The translations under genes were made by a program, and so were the position numbers. This document shows, piece by piece, positions 56,343 to 64,000 of a stretch of 64,000 nucleotides of DNA; within the stretch, counting starts at the first letter, position 1; every line of letters begins with the position of its first letter. Source of the DNA: a virus; the IMG/VR virus record IMGVR_UViG_3300021964_009390, positions 158,462 through 222,461 of that record. The stretch is one strand, 5' to 3'. A model generated the notes under the pieces. The model made no database searches, was not told the DNA's origin, and saw only the letters and a program-made list of their open reading frames with translations.

Positions 56343-57119
56343 GTGAAAAATATAACAGTAGTTATACCAATATACAAATTGGACACTCACCGGTATAAAA
56401 ATTTAATGTTCATACTGAATAAACTGTACAGGAAACATAAAATTGTGATTGTGGAACAGATCACCGACTTTTCACACCTTTCATTGCCAGAGATATACAA
56501 TATTAAAAATATAAACCATGTGAAACTTTACAGCGAATGCAAAAACATTAAAAAATGTTGGTTGATAAACATGTCATGCAATTTTGTCAAAACCTCGTTC
56601 ATATGGATAATCGATTGCGATTTTTACATGAACTTTGACACTGTAAAACTCAGTGACGATATGTTAAACAAATATAATTTTATACAACCGTTTGTATACG
56701 CTAGGAATTTGAGTGAATTAGAAACAAAAACGCTACATGACACTGGTCATATTGAAATAAAATATTATGACGGGTTGGAATCCGAGCATCGCCATGTAAA
56801 TGTATACGGTGCGTTAAGTTTTATATTCAATATTAATAAATTCAAACAAATAGGTGGTATGGACGAACAGTATCAGGGATGGGGGTACGAAGATTACGAT
56901 ATATTTCTGAGAATACATGAACAACTCCCTAATGAAAACATATATATCAACAAACAACAGACTGGTATGCATCAGTGGCACCCGGTCATGGAAAACATAG
57001 AAAATCAAGCCAGTAACAACTTAGAAATTTTCCAACAAAAAGACTTCAATTTAACTAAAGTAAATAAAATACTGAAAGCAAAATATTACCAAGATTGGGA
57101 TTTTGGTGATGTGGATTGA
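56343..57119 (+). CDS. GT-A family 2 glycosyltransferase inside the baseplate operon
   Basis: A 258-residue enzyme from a GTG at 56343 (MKNITVVIPIYKLDTHRYKN). The nucleotide-sugar site is IWIIDCDFYMNFDT near 92-98 (DCD as the DxD motif), and the acceptor side has YGALSFIFNINKFKQIGGMD followed by WGYEDYDIFLR, the galactosyl/GalNAc-transferase-type C-terminal motif. It lies three bases after the gp7-like gene and 30 bases before the next fibre-like gene, so it is expressed late with baseplate and fibre proteins. A TATAAT at 56330-56335 is present but lacks a -35 box. A virion protein substrate is an attractive inference. Confidence 0.85.
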   Translation: MKNITVVIPIYKLDTHRYKNLMFILNKLYRKHKIVIVEQITDFSHLSLPEIYNIKNINHVKLYSECKNIKKCWLINMSCNFVKTSFIWIIDCDFYMNFDTVKLSDDMLNKYNFIQPFVYARNLSELETKTLHDTGHIEIKYYDGLESEHRHVNVYGALSFIFNINKFKQIGGMDEQYQGWGYEDYDIFLRIHEQLPNENIYINKQQTGMHQWHPVMENIENQASNNLEIFQQKDFNLTKVNKILKAKYYQDWDFGDVD

Positions 57120-57134
57120 AACTCTACATAGTTT

Positions 57135-57142
57135 ATTAAATA
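57135..57142 (+). promoter_or_regulatory. Late promoter for the gene at 57150
   Basis: ATTAAATA, seven bases before the ATG at 57150; an overlapping TATAAATG at 57141-57148 is also present. Confidence 0.6.
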
Positions 57143-57149
57143 TAAATGT

Positions 57150-60100
57150 ATGCCTAACCAACGAACATACTACTCTAGTAACAAAGATATAGACGAGGTA
57201 TCTACTATAAACCCCCTGTCGTATGTGGAGTGGTTAAAATATGAAAATAGTTTTGACAAAAACACAGCTTTTGAACTGTATACTGTATATTTAAACAATT
57301 GGTACACTACTAATACCAAGGTTACAGCAGAACAGCAACAACAATATGTAAGAAACCAATATATTCAATTGTTAAAGCAGATCACACTAGAATATACAAC
57401 TGCTGATGAAAAAAGATTTTTGTCAAACTTAGATTATACAGACAACAAAGATTTAGACGTAGCGTTACCGTTCTTCAGCAAAAAAATCAAACAAATAGCA
57501 ATATACTACGCTAGTCAACGTGAAGAGATAAAGTATTCAAAAATTAAAAACAATCTGAAGGGTAGTGATTTTGGTATGAGTCAAATAATATACAAGCAAT
57601 TTGCTGACACTATCGCTAATGACACACAAATTGTGGAACAACTACAAGACTTAAACTTGACTTTGAACGATGTTTTGTTAAATCTGGAAATATCTGTAGA
57701 AGAGCTGTACGATACAGAGCAAAATTATTATAATATTTCGCCCGGAAGCGACAAAAAAGAATACACAACATTCAACAACTCACCACGTTACAATTATTTT
57801 GACATGTCCATACTACCTACAAGTTCGCGGATGTTCATACAAGAGTTGTACACCCAGGCAGTTATTGATTTGATAAAAGAAGTCCCAGTGATGCTATTAT
57901 CAACCAAAGGTGATGATGCTAATTACGAAAATGAAACACTAGTGTACGCTACCGGTGAGGCAATAGCCATATCCGAAACTGTGACCGGTACCGAACTAGA
58001 TCGGTTGGATGCTAGTGCGTTTATCAACTACACAGACACTGGAGCTTTAAATATAAGTTACGAACAATTAGCATTTCAAAAATATTCCGGGACTGACTAT
58101 TTTTATCTCAGCACTGGTGACAGTTTGACAGACACTATAACCGGTCAATTGTTCACGGCCACTGCTGCGCATAAGAACATTCTCAACAGACATCACCCAA
58201 CAATAGCCAGTGTCACTGGGGAGAATTTGTATAAATTAGAATATTTAGGGGGATTTTTCTTAGGTACCGGTATAGGTCTCGCCAGCTTTGCATCATTTGA
58301 TTTTGAATACAAGTTCAAGCCAGAATTAAACACGGTAATGTATTTTCCAGATCCCCAGGTAGGATCAACCGGTTATTTTGGCGCGTATGAAAAGTTCAAA
58401 GCCCCGGTGCAATACTATGAAAACGTAAATTGGAACAAACAATCTGTAGTAACCACATACAATTATGGCTTGCAATCACAGTTGGATAACATGCCTAGGT
58501 TCACTGCTTACCAGTCATCAGAGCACATACTCAACGAACCTACCGGAGTGTTCCGGTACAATGATGTATATGATTTTTGGACACCTACAGGGCAAAATGT
58601 GTGGCTCAACGAAGATATATATGATAAGCAGCAACAGCAATCGGACATAGACGATAGACAATTACAACTTCACACTGGTCAAAAAATAGTATACAAATGG
58701 AAGACGGATATTTACGGTAACAACTATGCACTAGTGAAAAACAATATCTCTCCAGAAAAAACACCACCGGTTAATACAGCCAGTAATATAACTGAGAGTG
58801 AATATGTTACAAGCACATCTACTAACAAAAGCGCCAACATATCTAAATATGAATGGCATAATAAAACCGAAGGGACCACTCATGGACGAAAAAATTTGTC
58901 AGAACAAAAAGAATCTCCCGGGGAATTGTACATCAGAAACAACACGTTTACTGGTATACATTTAGTAACCGATACAATATTTTCAGATGTGTATCAAAAA
59001 TACGTTATATCCGGGACTGTAGAATATAAAGAACGGACAATAACAATTAGCGATATTGGTGCCGAGATTGTAAGCAATTTAATAGACATTGACATAATAC
59101 AGGACATAATTATATTAGAAACTGATTCATACATAATTTTTGAAAAATTGTCATATGATTACGACACTGGTCGGATATATAGTGACAATAAAAATTATAC
59201 GTTCATTGTAAAAAGGTATTACGGTAACAGTTACAACATGACAGGTAATTGGTGGTTTGATGAAGACAAGCAACGGATCTTAGTATGTCAGACCAATGTA
59301 CACCCGACGTATCAAAACACAAACGACAAAATGATATACATTATTTTATATAATTTTGATATTAATACTTTGAAATTGAGGCAAGCGTACCCGGACCCAG
59401 ACTACACTGCCGCTCAATTGGTATACGAAACAAGTCAGTATTCATTGAGTGCTATACCTAGTGAACACAACATCGTGAAAGTAAAGCCACCCATGTTGAC
59501 ATTCAATAAAGATTCTGAACGTTACAGTGTATCACAATTGCAATTTGATTCCACCCGGAACCCATATTATCTCAAAACAGATTTCCGAATGTACATGGAA
59601 ACAATCGAGCTGATAAGAACTAACTTTTTTAAACACAATTACTTCAGTTACTCGTTAAACAGTTACAACGAGTCTGTTGAGGATTATTTTTACGAGACAA
59701 ACACAAGTATAACTACACCAACATGGTACCATGGAACCTCTGATGATGTAGTGTATATGGGTGCAACTGAAGCCGCAGGAGCACCAGTAGCTATTCCAGG
59801 CTACAGCAACAGCGTGTGGACATACGGTATAGACTCGGACAGCTACGAGTCTGAACGTGATATAATATTATCATTCGATTATTGTATGTTTGGCAATGCC
59901 GCGCCGTTTGGGTTAAGTGTATTGTTTTACAATTCAAGAAACAGTACAAACACTGGGTATGAAACAGTCGCATCAGGCGGTCTTGGCCCGGCTTTCAATT
60001 ATTTGAACGATACAACTACCGGTTCCGGAACTCAAGCTAGTTCGACCGGTTTGCAACACGGTCATGCTTGTGTGGCATTGGATGCAACCGGTAATTACGG

Positions 60101-60587
60101 TAATTCGTCGCTCACCAGCGGAGAGACACCAATTGCTGATAGTGTAGTAGTGTCCGGTCCATATGAATCTGCTATGACACAACGTGATGTGACTGTGTTA
60201 CCAACAAAATTTAAATTGTATGACTCATCAATAGATCAAGACAGTTTAAAATTCACCAGATGCCGGGTGACTCTAACGGACCTGGGTCGACGCGTGTTTG
60301 TAGACATGATGAACCCGGAATCAGACTCCCGCTACACCAGAATAAGTGACACCCAAATAAGTGATTACTACCCGACCGGTCCAGCTGGTACCACAACCAC
60401 AACCACAACCACAACCACAACCAGTAGCGGTGGTGGTACAATCGTACCGTATTACACCATACCAACCAAATTGAATGTATCATTAGCTTTCAACAATAGC
60501 AACCCAATCGGTGGGATATGTGCCATCCGGGACATCACAATCACCGGTAGTAACGCTTCACGTGCCGGTCTCGCAGTAACTGTCTAA
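57150..60587 (+). CDS. Large baseplate or fibre protein with Thr linker, unknown T4 equivalent
   Basis: An 1145-residue protein. The N-terminal 200 residues are helical (YVEWLKYENSFDKNTAFELY and YYASQREEIKYSKIKNNLKG). A long beta-rich, Tyr/Thr-rich body follows. A C-terminal module begins NSVWTYGIDSDSYESERDII and contains FDYCMFGNAAPFGLSVLFY, a lectin/jelly-roll-like pattern. Near residue 1080 a Thr run of ten (encoded by repeated ACCACA) links to a final strand-rich piece (YTIPTKLNVSLAFN). It sits in the position of gp8 or gp10, but I could not match it. Late promoter, no SD. Confidence 0.7.
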   Translation: MPNQRTYYSSNKDIDEVSTINPLSYVEWLKYENSFDKNTAFELYTVYLNNWYTTNTKVTAEQQQQYVRNQYIQLLKQITLEYTTADEKRFLSNLDYTDNKDLDVALPFFSKKIKQIAIYYASQREEIKYSKIKNNLKGSDFGMSQIIYKQFADTIANDTQIVEQLQDLNLTLNDVLLNLEISVEELYDTEQNYYNISPGSDKKEYTTFNNSPRYNYFDMSILPTSSRMFIQELYTQAVIDLIKEVPVMLLSTKGDDANYENETLVYATGEAIAISETVTGTELDRLDASAFINYTDTGALNISYEQLAFQKYSGTDYFYLSTGDSLTDTITGQLFTATAAHKNILNRHHPTIASVTGENLYKLEYLGGFFLGTGIGLASFASFDFEYKFKPELNTVMYFPDPQVGSTGYFGAYEKFKAPVQYYENVNWNKQSVVTTYNYGLQSQLDNMPRFTAYQSSEHILNEPTGVFRYNDVYDFWTPTGQNVWLNEDIYDKQQQQSDIDDRQLQLHTGQKIVYKWKTDIYGNNYALVKNNISPEKTPPVNTASNITESEYVTSTSTNKSANISKYEWHNKTEGTTHGRKNLSEQKESPGELYIRNNTFTGIHLVTDTIFSDVYQKYVISGTVEYKERTITISDIGAEIVSNLIDIDIIQDIIILETDSYIIFEKLSYDYDTGRIYSDNKNYTFIVKRYYGNSYNMTGNWWFDEDKQRILVCQTNVHPTYQNTNDKMIYIILYNFDINTLKLRQAYPDPDYTAAQLVYETSQYSLSAIPSEHNIVKVKPPMLTFNKDSERYSVSQLQFDSTRNPYYLKTDFRMYMETIELIRTNFFKHNYFSYSLNSYNESVEDYFYETNTSITTPTWYHGTSDDVVYMGATEAAGAPVAIPGYSNSVWTYGIDSDSYESERDIILSFDYCMFGNAAPFGLSVLFYNSRNSTNTGYETVASGGLGPAFNYLNDTTTGSGTQASSTGLQHGHACVALDATGNYGNSSLTSGETPIADSVVVSGPYESAMTQRDVTVLPTKFKLYDSSIDQDSLKFTRCRVTLTDLGRRVFVDMMNPESDSRYTRISDTQISDYYPTGPAGTTTTTTTTTTTSSGGGTIVPYYTIPTKLNVSLAFNNSNPIGGICAIRDITITGSNASRAGLAVTV
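60390..60423 (+). repeat. Hexanucleotide ACCACA tandem repeat encoding poly-Thr
   Basis: About five and a half copies of ACCACA, encoding the Thr run of the 57150 protein. It is flanked by PAG and SSGGG linkers. Confidence 0.85.
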
Positions 60588-60588
60588 T

Positions 60589-63174
60589 ATGAACGATAAA
60601 AAATTAAAGTTACCAGAATATACAATCAATTTGTTACACGACAAAAATCCACCTAGTGGAACACAGGTGTATAGTGATGCGTTCGTACTCAAAGGACCAC
60701 ACGATGTAAAATTTCAACTCACAGGAGACAACAATTTTACAAAAATAATATACAATTTCGATTATGTACAGCAATGCGAAACATCCACTTTACCAGCTAG
60801 CGGTCAGCATGTCATAGAAGCTTCAAGACACAACAACACTAATTTTTTATTAGACCCGAGTCAACAGACAATCGAGACTAGATTGTACCCTGACAAATAT
60901 CAATATAAAAAGACATACTACCCAGGTCTGACTACAATAGATGAAGATTTTAACACGGTGGTGCACCAATTGAGTGTGACCATCGCCCAACCCTCGTTCC
61001 ATGAATTTGTAGACGATGTCAATTTAGCCGGTGTCCGTGCTTTCACTAACGTTGACAACGAGCGAGGAAAAGCCATTATATTGTTAGAAGATGTACGCAA
61101 CGAATGGATTGTACCAGTAACGCTGTACGGTGAAGGAGAATTCACCGGTGTGTTGGATCTGGGTAACGCCATATACGGGCAGATAAAGTTTGATATATGT
61201 TTGAGACGTGCTCCCTATGATAATATCAATCCAGAGGGTGTAGAGGTAATAGGTGGTGGTATATTGGAGCAAGATGCATTTTTAGGCAGTGTAAAATACG
61301 GTACATATCAAAACGCGATAGAAGGGTTAGATTTGAGCGGCGCGGTCAAAGACGAGTTTACATTGACCAACACCGGACAATACATATTGCACGTAACCGA
61401 CGTGACATCCCCCGGTATACCGTTCTTCATGGACACTGAGTCGTTGATAGGTCCATACTCACCACTGGACAGTGGCTGCGAAAACGAACGAACCGCGGAT
61501 GTGTACTATGTGGTACCCGAGATTGTTGATCTAATGGATGCAATCAACGGAACTGGCAAATACTCCGGTGGTTTACCCACCACGACTATAGATGATGCGG
61601 ACCAAATAACCATCACCAACACCAGCGCCAACAACCCAAATTTAAAAGTTGATCTAGTAGCATCCACCAAAATAGCGCAACTCGAGGTTGTGTCAGGATA
61701 CGGAGATTTGAATGCAACACCAGTGACATTCACACCAACGTTGATGGGTACACAGAGCACACAGCCGGTGAAACTGGTGAATAATGGTACCTGCCCGGTG
61801 AAAGTATTTGATATTGTACCATACACAACAAACGCTGCCGGTGACAAATTATCAGTAGCAACATCCCCAGAAATAGTACCGGACAGTTTCAGACTACCGT
61901 TCGTGATGTTACCAGGTGAGACTCGTACAATAGATGCTATTTTCAACCCACAGACATATGTTGATACTGTGGACGGTGGTAGTGAAGATGTTGTGTCACA
62001 TTCTGATTACAGTGGTCTCAAAGTGGATAAAAAAGTGGTATGGGAGATAGTTAGTAACGGTTTCAACGCTGTTAGACATAATGTGTTCTTGGAAGGTGAT
62101 GTGTACACCACAACAACAACTACTACAACCACAACAACAACTACTACAACAACAACCACAACTACTACAACAACAACCACAACTAACACCGGTACAACTA
62201 CCACAACCACTAGTACTACAACCACTACCACAACCACTTGCCCGGCCATCCGCGAAGAAGTGTATGTACGATGGCAGTACGAACCGGTGTATGTAGTGGA
62301 AGGTCAAAACGCCATAGTGCATGTGATCAGAGACCCTCGAAGCGATTACACTGGTGCTTTCTCCGTGGACTATGCTACATCTGATCTGACAGCAATATCT
62401 ACTGGCCCCAACAGAGACTATTTGAGCCTCACCGGGACTTTGAATTTCTCGGCAGGTGAAATGTCCAAGAGTTTAAACATACCAACATATTATATGGGTG
62501 GTAGTACATTAACCGGGATTGATGCGAAAATAACCAAACTAGAAACTGCGGAAGCTTTCAATATCACGTTGAGTAACGTGGTTGCTGCAGATTCATGCAC
62601 CAACAAGTATTTTATCGACCCGGCCAACCCAGTGGGATATGATGCAGCAAGCGTGACACCCACACACCAGGTGGTTATACTAGACCGTTTCACATATTCA
62701 GTCAGTAGCGTTGGCCTAGGAGGTGGAGGAGGAGCATCTCCATGTACATTCACTTCGGTTGTTGCAACACTAGACATGTCCGCTTTGACGCTCACAGTGG
62801 ATAGCGCATCTAGCAACACAGACAAAATTATCAAGGTGTACAACAGCGACACTGGTGTGTTACTAGGTATAATCCCGGCCCAGTCTTCCGGGGTGCTAGA
62901 CGTGTCCGGTCAGTCTGTAAGTGGCAGCAACACTTTGAACATAACATACGAGAGCTGCGGCTGTTGTGTGGTGGAGAGCTACGCATATCCATGTTCTTGG
63001 GTGAGTGTAACAGGAGACATTGAATGCTGTAACATAACCAATGTAACAGGAGCTATGTCATGTTGCAGTATATCTCATGTGTCTGGTGACATGTCATGTT
63101 GCAGCATAAGCGGTGTTGCCGGCTCCATGTCATGTTGCAGCATAAGCGGCGTTGCCGGTTCCATGTCATGTTAA
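60589..63174 (+). CDS. Fibre-like virion protein with poly-Thr linker, Calx-beta domain and Cys-Cys repeats
   Basis: An 861-residue protein. Residues 1-500 are beta-rich (including FTLTNTGQYILHVTDVTSPG and VKLVNNGTCPVKVFDIVPYT, HYDIN/ASH-like repeats). Residues about 506-550 are nearly all Thr. Residues about 555-675 look like a Calx-beta domain (VYVVEGQNAIVHVIRDPRSD, then DYLSLTGTLNFSAGEMSKSL). From about 807 to the end there are four and a half copies of a 12-residue unit, V-x-G-x-M-S-C-C-S-I-S-x. It lacks an enzyme motif. It probably forms part of the baseplate periphery or a fibre, with a host-contacting tip. Confidence 0.72.
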   Translation: MNDKKLKLPEYTINLLHDKNPPSGTQVYSDAFVLKGPHDVKFQLTGDNNFTKIIYNFDYVQQCETSTLPASGQHVIEASRHNNTNFLLDPSQQTIETRLYPDKYQYKKTYYPGLTTIDEDFNTVVHQLSVTIAQPSFHEFVDDVNLAGVRAFTNVDNERGKAIILLEDVRNEWIVPVTLYGEGEFTGVLDLGNAIYGQIKFDICLRRAPYDNINPEGVEVIGGGILEQDAFLGSVKYGTYQNAIEGLDLSGAVKDEFTLTNTGQYILHVTDVTSPGIPFFMDTESLIGPYSPLDSGCENERTADVYYVVPEIVDLMDAINGTGKYSGGLPTTTIDDADQITITNTSANNPNLKVDLVASTKIAQLEVVSGYGDLNATPVTFTPTLMGTQSTQPVKLVNNGTCPVKVFDIVPYTTNAAGDKLSVATSPEIVPDSFRLPFVMLPGETRTIDAIFNPQTYVDTVDGGSEDVVSHSDYSGLKVDKKVVWEIVSNGFNAVRHNVFLEGDVYTTTTTTTTTTTTTTTTTTTTTTTTTTNTGTTTTTTSTTTTTTTTCPAIREEVYVRWQYEPVYVVEGQNAIVHVIRDPRSDYTGAFSVDYATSDLTAISTGPNRDYLSLTGTLNFSAGEMSKSLNIPTYYMGGSTLTGIDAKITKLETAEAFNITLSNVVAADSCTNKYFIDPANPVGYDAASVTPTHQVVILDRFTYSVSSVGLGGGGGASPCTFTSVVATLDMSALTLTVDSASSNTDKIIKVYNSDTGVLLGIIPAQSSGVLDVSGQSVSGSNTLNITYESCGCCVVESYAYPCSWVSVTGDIECCNITNVTGAMSCCSISHVSGDMSCCSISGVAGSMSCCSISGVAGSMSC
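62106..62240 (+). repeat. Degenerate ACA/ACC/ACT tract encoding about 45 threonines
   Basis: Almost pure Thr codons, mixing ACA, ACC and ACT in short patterns, interrupted only by NTG and single Ser codons. The mixed codons suggest old expansion and later point change. The minus strand reads poly-Val, which is not a gene. Confidence 0.9.
63007..63171 (+). repeat. 36-bp repeats encoding the Cys-Cys domain
   Basis: Units at 63007, 63043, 63079, 63115 and a partial unit at 63151, each 12 codons. The last units are nearly identical (ATGTCATGTTGCAGCATAAG), while the first is diverged (GACATTGAATGCTGTAACAT). The stop codon follows in the truncated fifth copy. Confidence 0.9.
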
Positions 63175-63205
63175 AAGCAAACTAATCATGTTAAAAGCAA
63201 ACTAA
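63166..63205 (+). repeat. Exact 20-bp tandem duplication across the stop codon
   Basis: TCATGTTAAAAGCAAACTAA occurs at 63166-63185 and again at 63186-63205. The first copy contains the last codons and stop of the 60589 gene; the second lies in the intergenic region. Confidence 0.95.
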
Positions 63206-63229
63206 ACACGTTTAAAATGAAGAAATCGT

Positions 63230-63237
63230 AATAAATA
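63230..63237 (+). promoter_or_regulatory. Late promoter for the gene at 63264
   Basis: AATAAATA, 26 bases before the ATG at 63264. No SD is seen in the leader. Confidence 0.6.
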
Positions 63238-63263
63238 ATTGTTATAGATTCTATACCACCACT

Positions 63264-64000
63264 ATGAGCTGTACAAATTGTCAAGTTACGATAACATCTG
63301 TGACCGGAACCCCGGAAAAATACGACCTTCGCAAAGTTAATGCAGATGGAAGTACCGGTGACCCGTTTACCATTGTAGGATCCGGGTTGAACGCAGTGGA
63401 TTTTGAATTGACCGAGCTACCATGGACCATTTACGTAGGGGATTCAGGGGATGCTCATTGGGTTCGCGACTTGGGTGGTGTGAATACAGACAGTGGGTCG
63501 TGGGGACCTGGTGATGGTCTGACAGTCACTGTACGTGTACAGAACCATGATGATGCAAATTGCTACTACGATGTGGAATACACATGTGTATCAGTCACCA
63601 CTACAACAACCACGACCAGTACTACAACCAGCACCACAACTTCAACTTCGACCAGTACTTCAACTTCGACCAGTACTACAACTAGCACCACGACCAGTAC
63701 TACAACCAGCACCACGACGTCGACTACGACCAGTACTTCAACTTCGACCAGTACCACAACTTCAACTTCGACCAGTACCACAACTTCAACTTCGACAACA
63801 ACCAGTACCACAACTTCAACTTCGACCAGTACCACAACTTCAACTTCGACAACAACCAGTACTACAACTAGCACCACGACCAGTACCACAACTTCAACTT
63901 CGACAACAACTTCGACAACAACTTCGACAACAACTTCGACAACAACTTCGACAACAACTTCGACAACAACTTCGACAACAACTTCGACAACAACTTCGAC
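63264..64000 (+). CDS. Partial fibre-like protein with Thr/Ser mucin-like tract, running off the right edge
   Basis: The gene starts MSCTNCQVTITSVTGTPEKY at 63264 and is open to the end of the window (245 codons). The first about 112 residues form a small beta domain with CTNC near the start and a later NCYYDVEYTC pair. From about residue 114 the protein consists almost only of Thr and Ser, first irregular (TSTTTS, TSTSTS) and then a regular TSTT. The stop codon is not reached. It has no match to the ORF catalogue I know. A fibre, spike or surface decoration protein is likely by context. Confidence 0.72.
   Translation, partial: MSCTNCQVTITSVTGTPEKYDLRKVNADGSTGDPFTIVGSGLNAVDFELTELPWTIYVGDSGDAHWVRDLGGVNTDSGSWGPGDGLTVTVRVQNHDDANCYYDVEYTCVSVTTTTTTTSTTTSTTTSTSTSTSTSTSTTTSTTTSTTTSTTTSTTTSTSTSTSTTTSTSTSTTTSTSTTTSTTTSTSTSTTTSTSTTTSTTTSTTTSTTTSTSTTTSTTTSTTTSTTTSTTTSTTTSTTTSTTTS
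63897..64000 (+). repeat. 12-bp tandem minisatellite encoding (Thr-Ser-Thr-Thr)n
   Basis: The unit ACTTCGACAACA repeats without error, in frame, about 8.7 times to the window edge. Upstream (63600-63896) the tract uses the same codons in longer irregular units such as ACCAGTACCACAACTTCA. The copy number beyond the edge is unknown. Confidence 0.95.

Noticed and set aside
62007-62249. Minus-strand frame with long poly-Val stretch
   Set aside because: It is only the complement of the Thr-codon tract of the 60589 gene.
62081-62296. Plus-strand Gln/Leu/Pro repeat frame
   Set aside because: It is an alternative frame over the Thr tract; the main frame has folded domains on both sides.
63566-63889. 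Minus-strand Val/Glu repeat frame near the right edge
   Set aside because: It is the complement of the Thr/Ser tract of the 63264 gene; low complexity without start signals.
60390-64000. Repeat-rich right end as a CRISPR array or recombination site
   Set aside because: The repeats are in-frame codon repeats without spacers or palindromic units, so they are protein-coding low-complexity tracts.

Overview
This window is a 64 kb piece of the genome of a large T4-like contractile-tailed phage (T4-type myovirus), most likely marine to judge by its mix of T4 core genes with marine-type structural genes. The base composition is AT-rich. The recognisable T4 homologues are uvsY, uvsW, gp55, gp47, gp46, gp43, uvsX, gp41, gp32, gp45, RNase H-type exonuclease, gp61, gp14, gp17, gp18, gp19, gp26-like, a gp29-type tape measure, gp48, gp53, a hub protein, gp16, dUTPase, gp44, gp25, gp6 and large baseplate/fibre proteins. 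The host cannot be identified from this window. No tRNA genes, CRISPR arrays, insertion sequences or introns were seen, and no gene-free stretch exceeds 300 bases.

Layout. 1-420: two minus-strand late genes, one a partial Holliday-resolvase-like nuclease. 457-24430: a plus-strand replication, recombination and transcription block. It is interrupted by sugar and glycosyltransferase genes (5663, 14061, 16194, 21021), a QueC plus class II glutamine amidotransferase pair (12678-14061) and a DHH phosphoesterase (16850). Single minus-strand late genes at 11249-12640 and 24420-24842 face into this block. 24881-26765: small late genes of unknown function. 26759-29597: minus-strand gp14, an unknown gene and the large terminase. 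29664-47266: head/scaffold-like genes, a sialyltransferase-like gene, then tail sheath, tube, hub, tape measure and baseplate genes. 47263-50191: small terminase (minus), dUTPase and clamp loader (plus), and an unknown late gene (minus). 50272-64000: baseplate wedge genes gp25, gp6 and gp7-like, a glycosyltransferase, and three large proteins with Thr/Ser-rich linkers; the last runs off the right edge.

Transcription logic. Two promoter classes can be read directly. Replication-type units have sigma70-like promoters, usually TTGnnn, exactly 17 bp, then TATAAT (before 7095, 12678, 14786, 18066, 23381, 47822; variants at 457 and 9764). Late genes have a T4-type octamer NNTAAATA; I list 26, in line with the gp55-type late sigma factor encoded at 2254. 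In most cases the predicted +1 falls on or within a few bases of the start codon, and Shine-Dalgarno sequences are nearly absent. They are clear only before the 29664 gene, sheath and tube. The phage therefore appears to rely mainly on leaderless or near-leaderless mRNAs.

Most notable candidates are: (i) this leaderless layout; (ii) the adjacent queC and amidotransferase genes, which suggest deazaguanine (possibly archaeosine-type) DNA modification; (iii) Thr/Ser-rich, mucin-like tracts in virion fibre/baseplate proteins together with five glycosyltransferase-like genes and one nucleotide-sugar enzyme, which suggests virion glycosylation; (iv) a C-terminal Cys-Cys 12-residue repeat domain. 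All functions are inferred from motifs and gene order read by eye; no database search was run.
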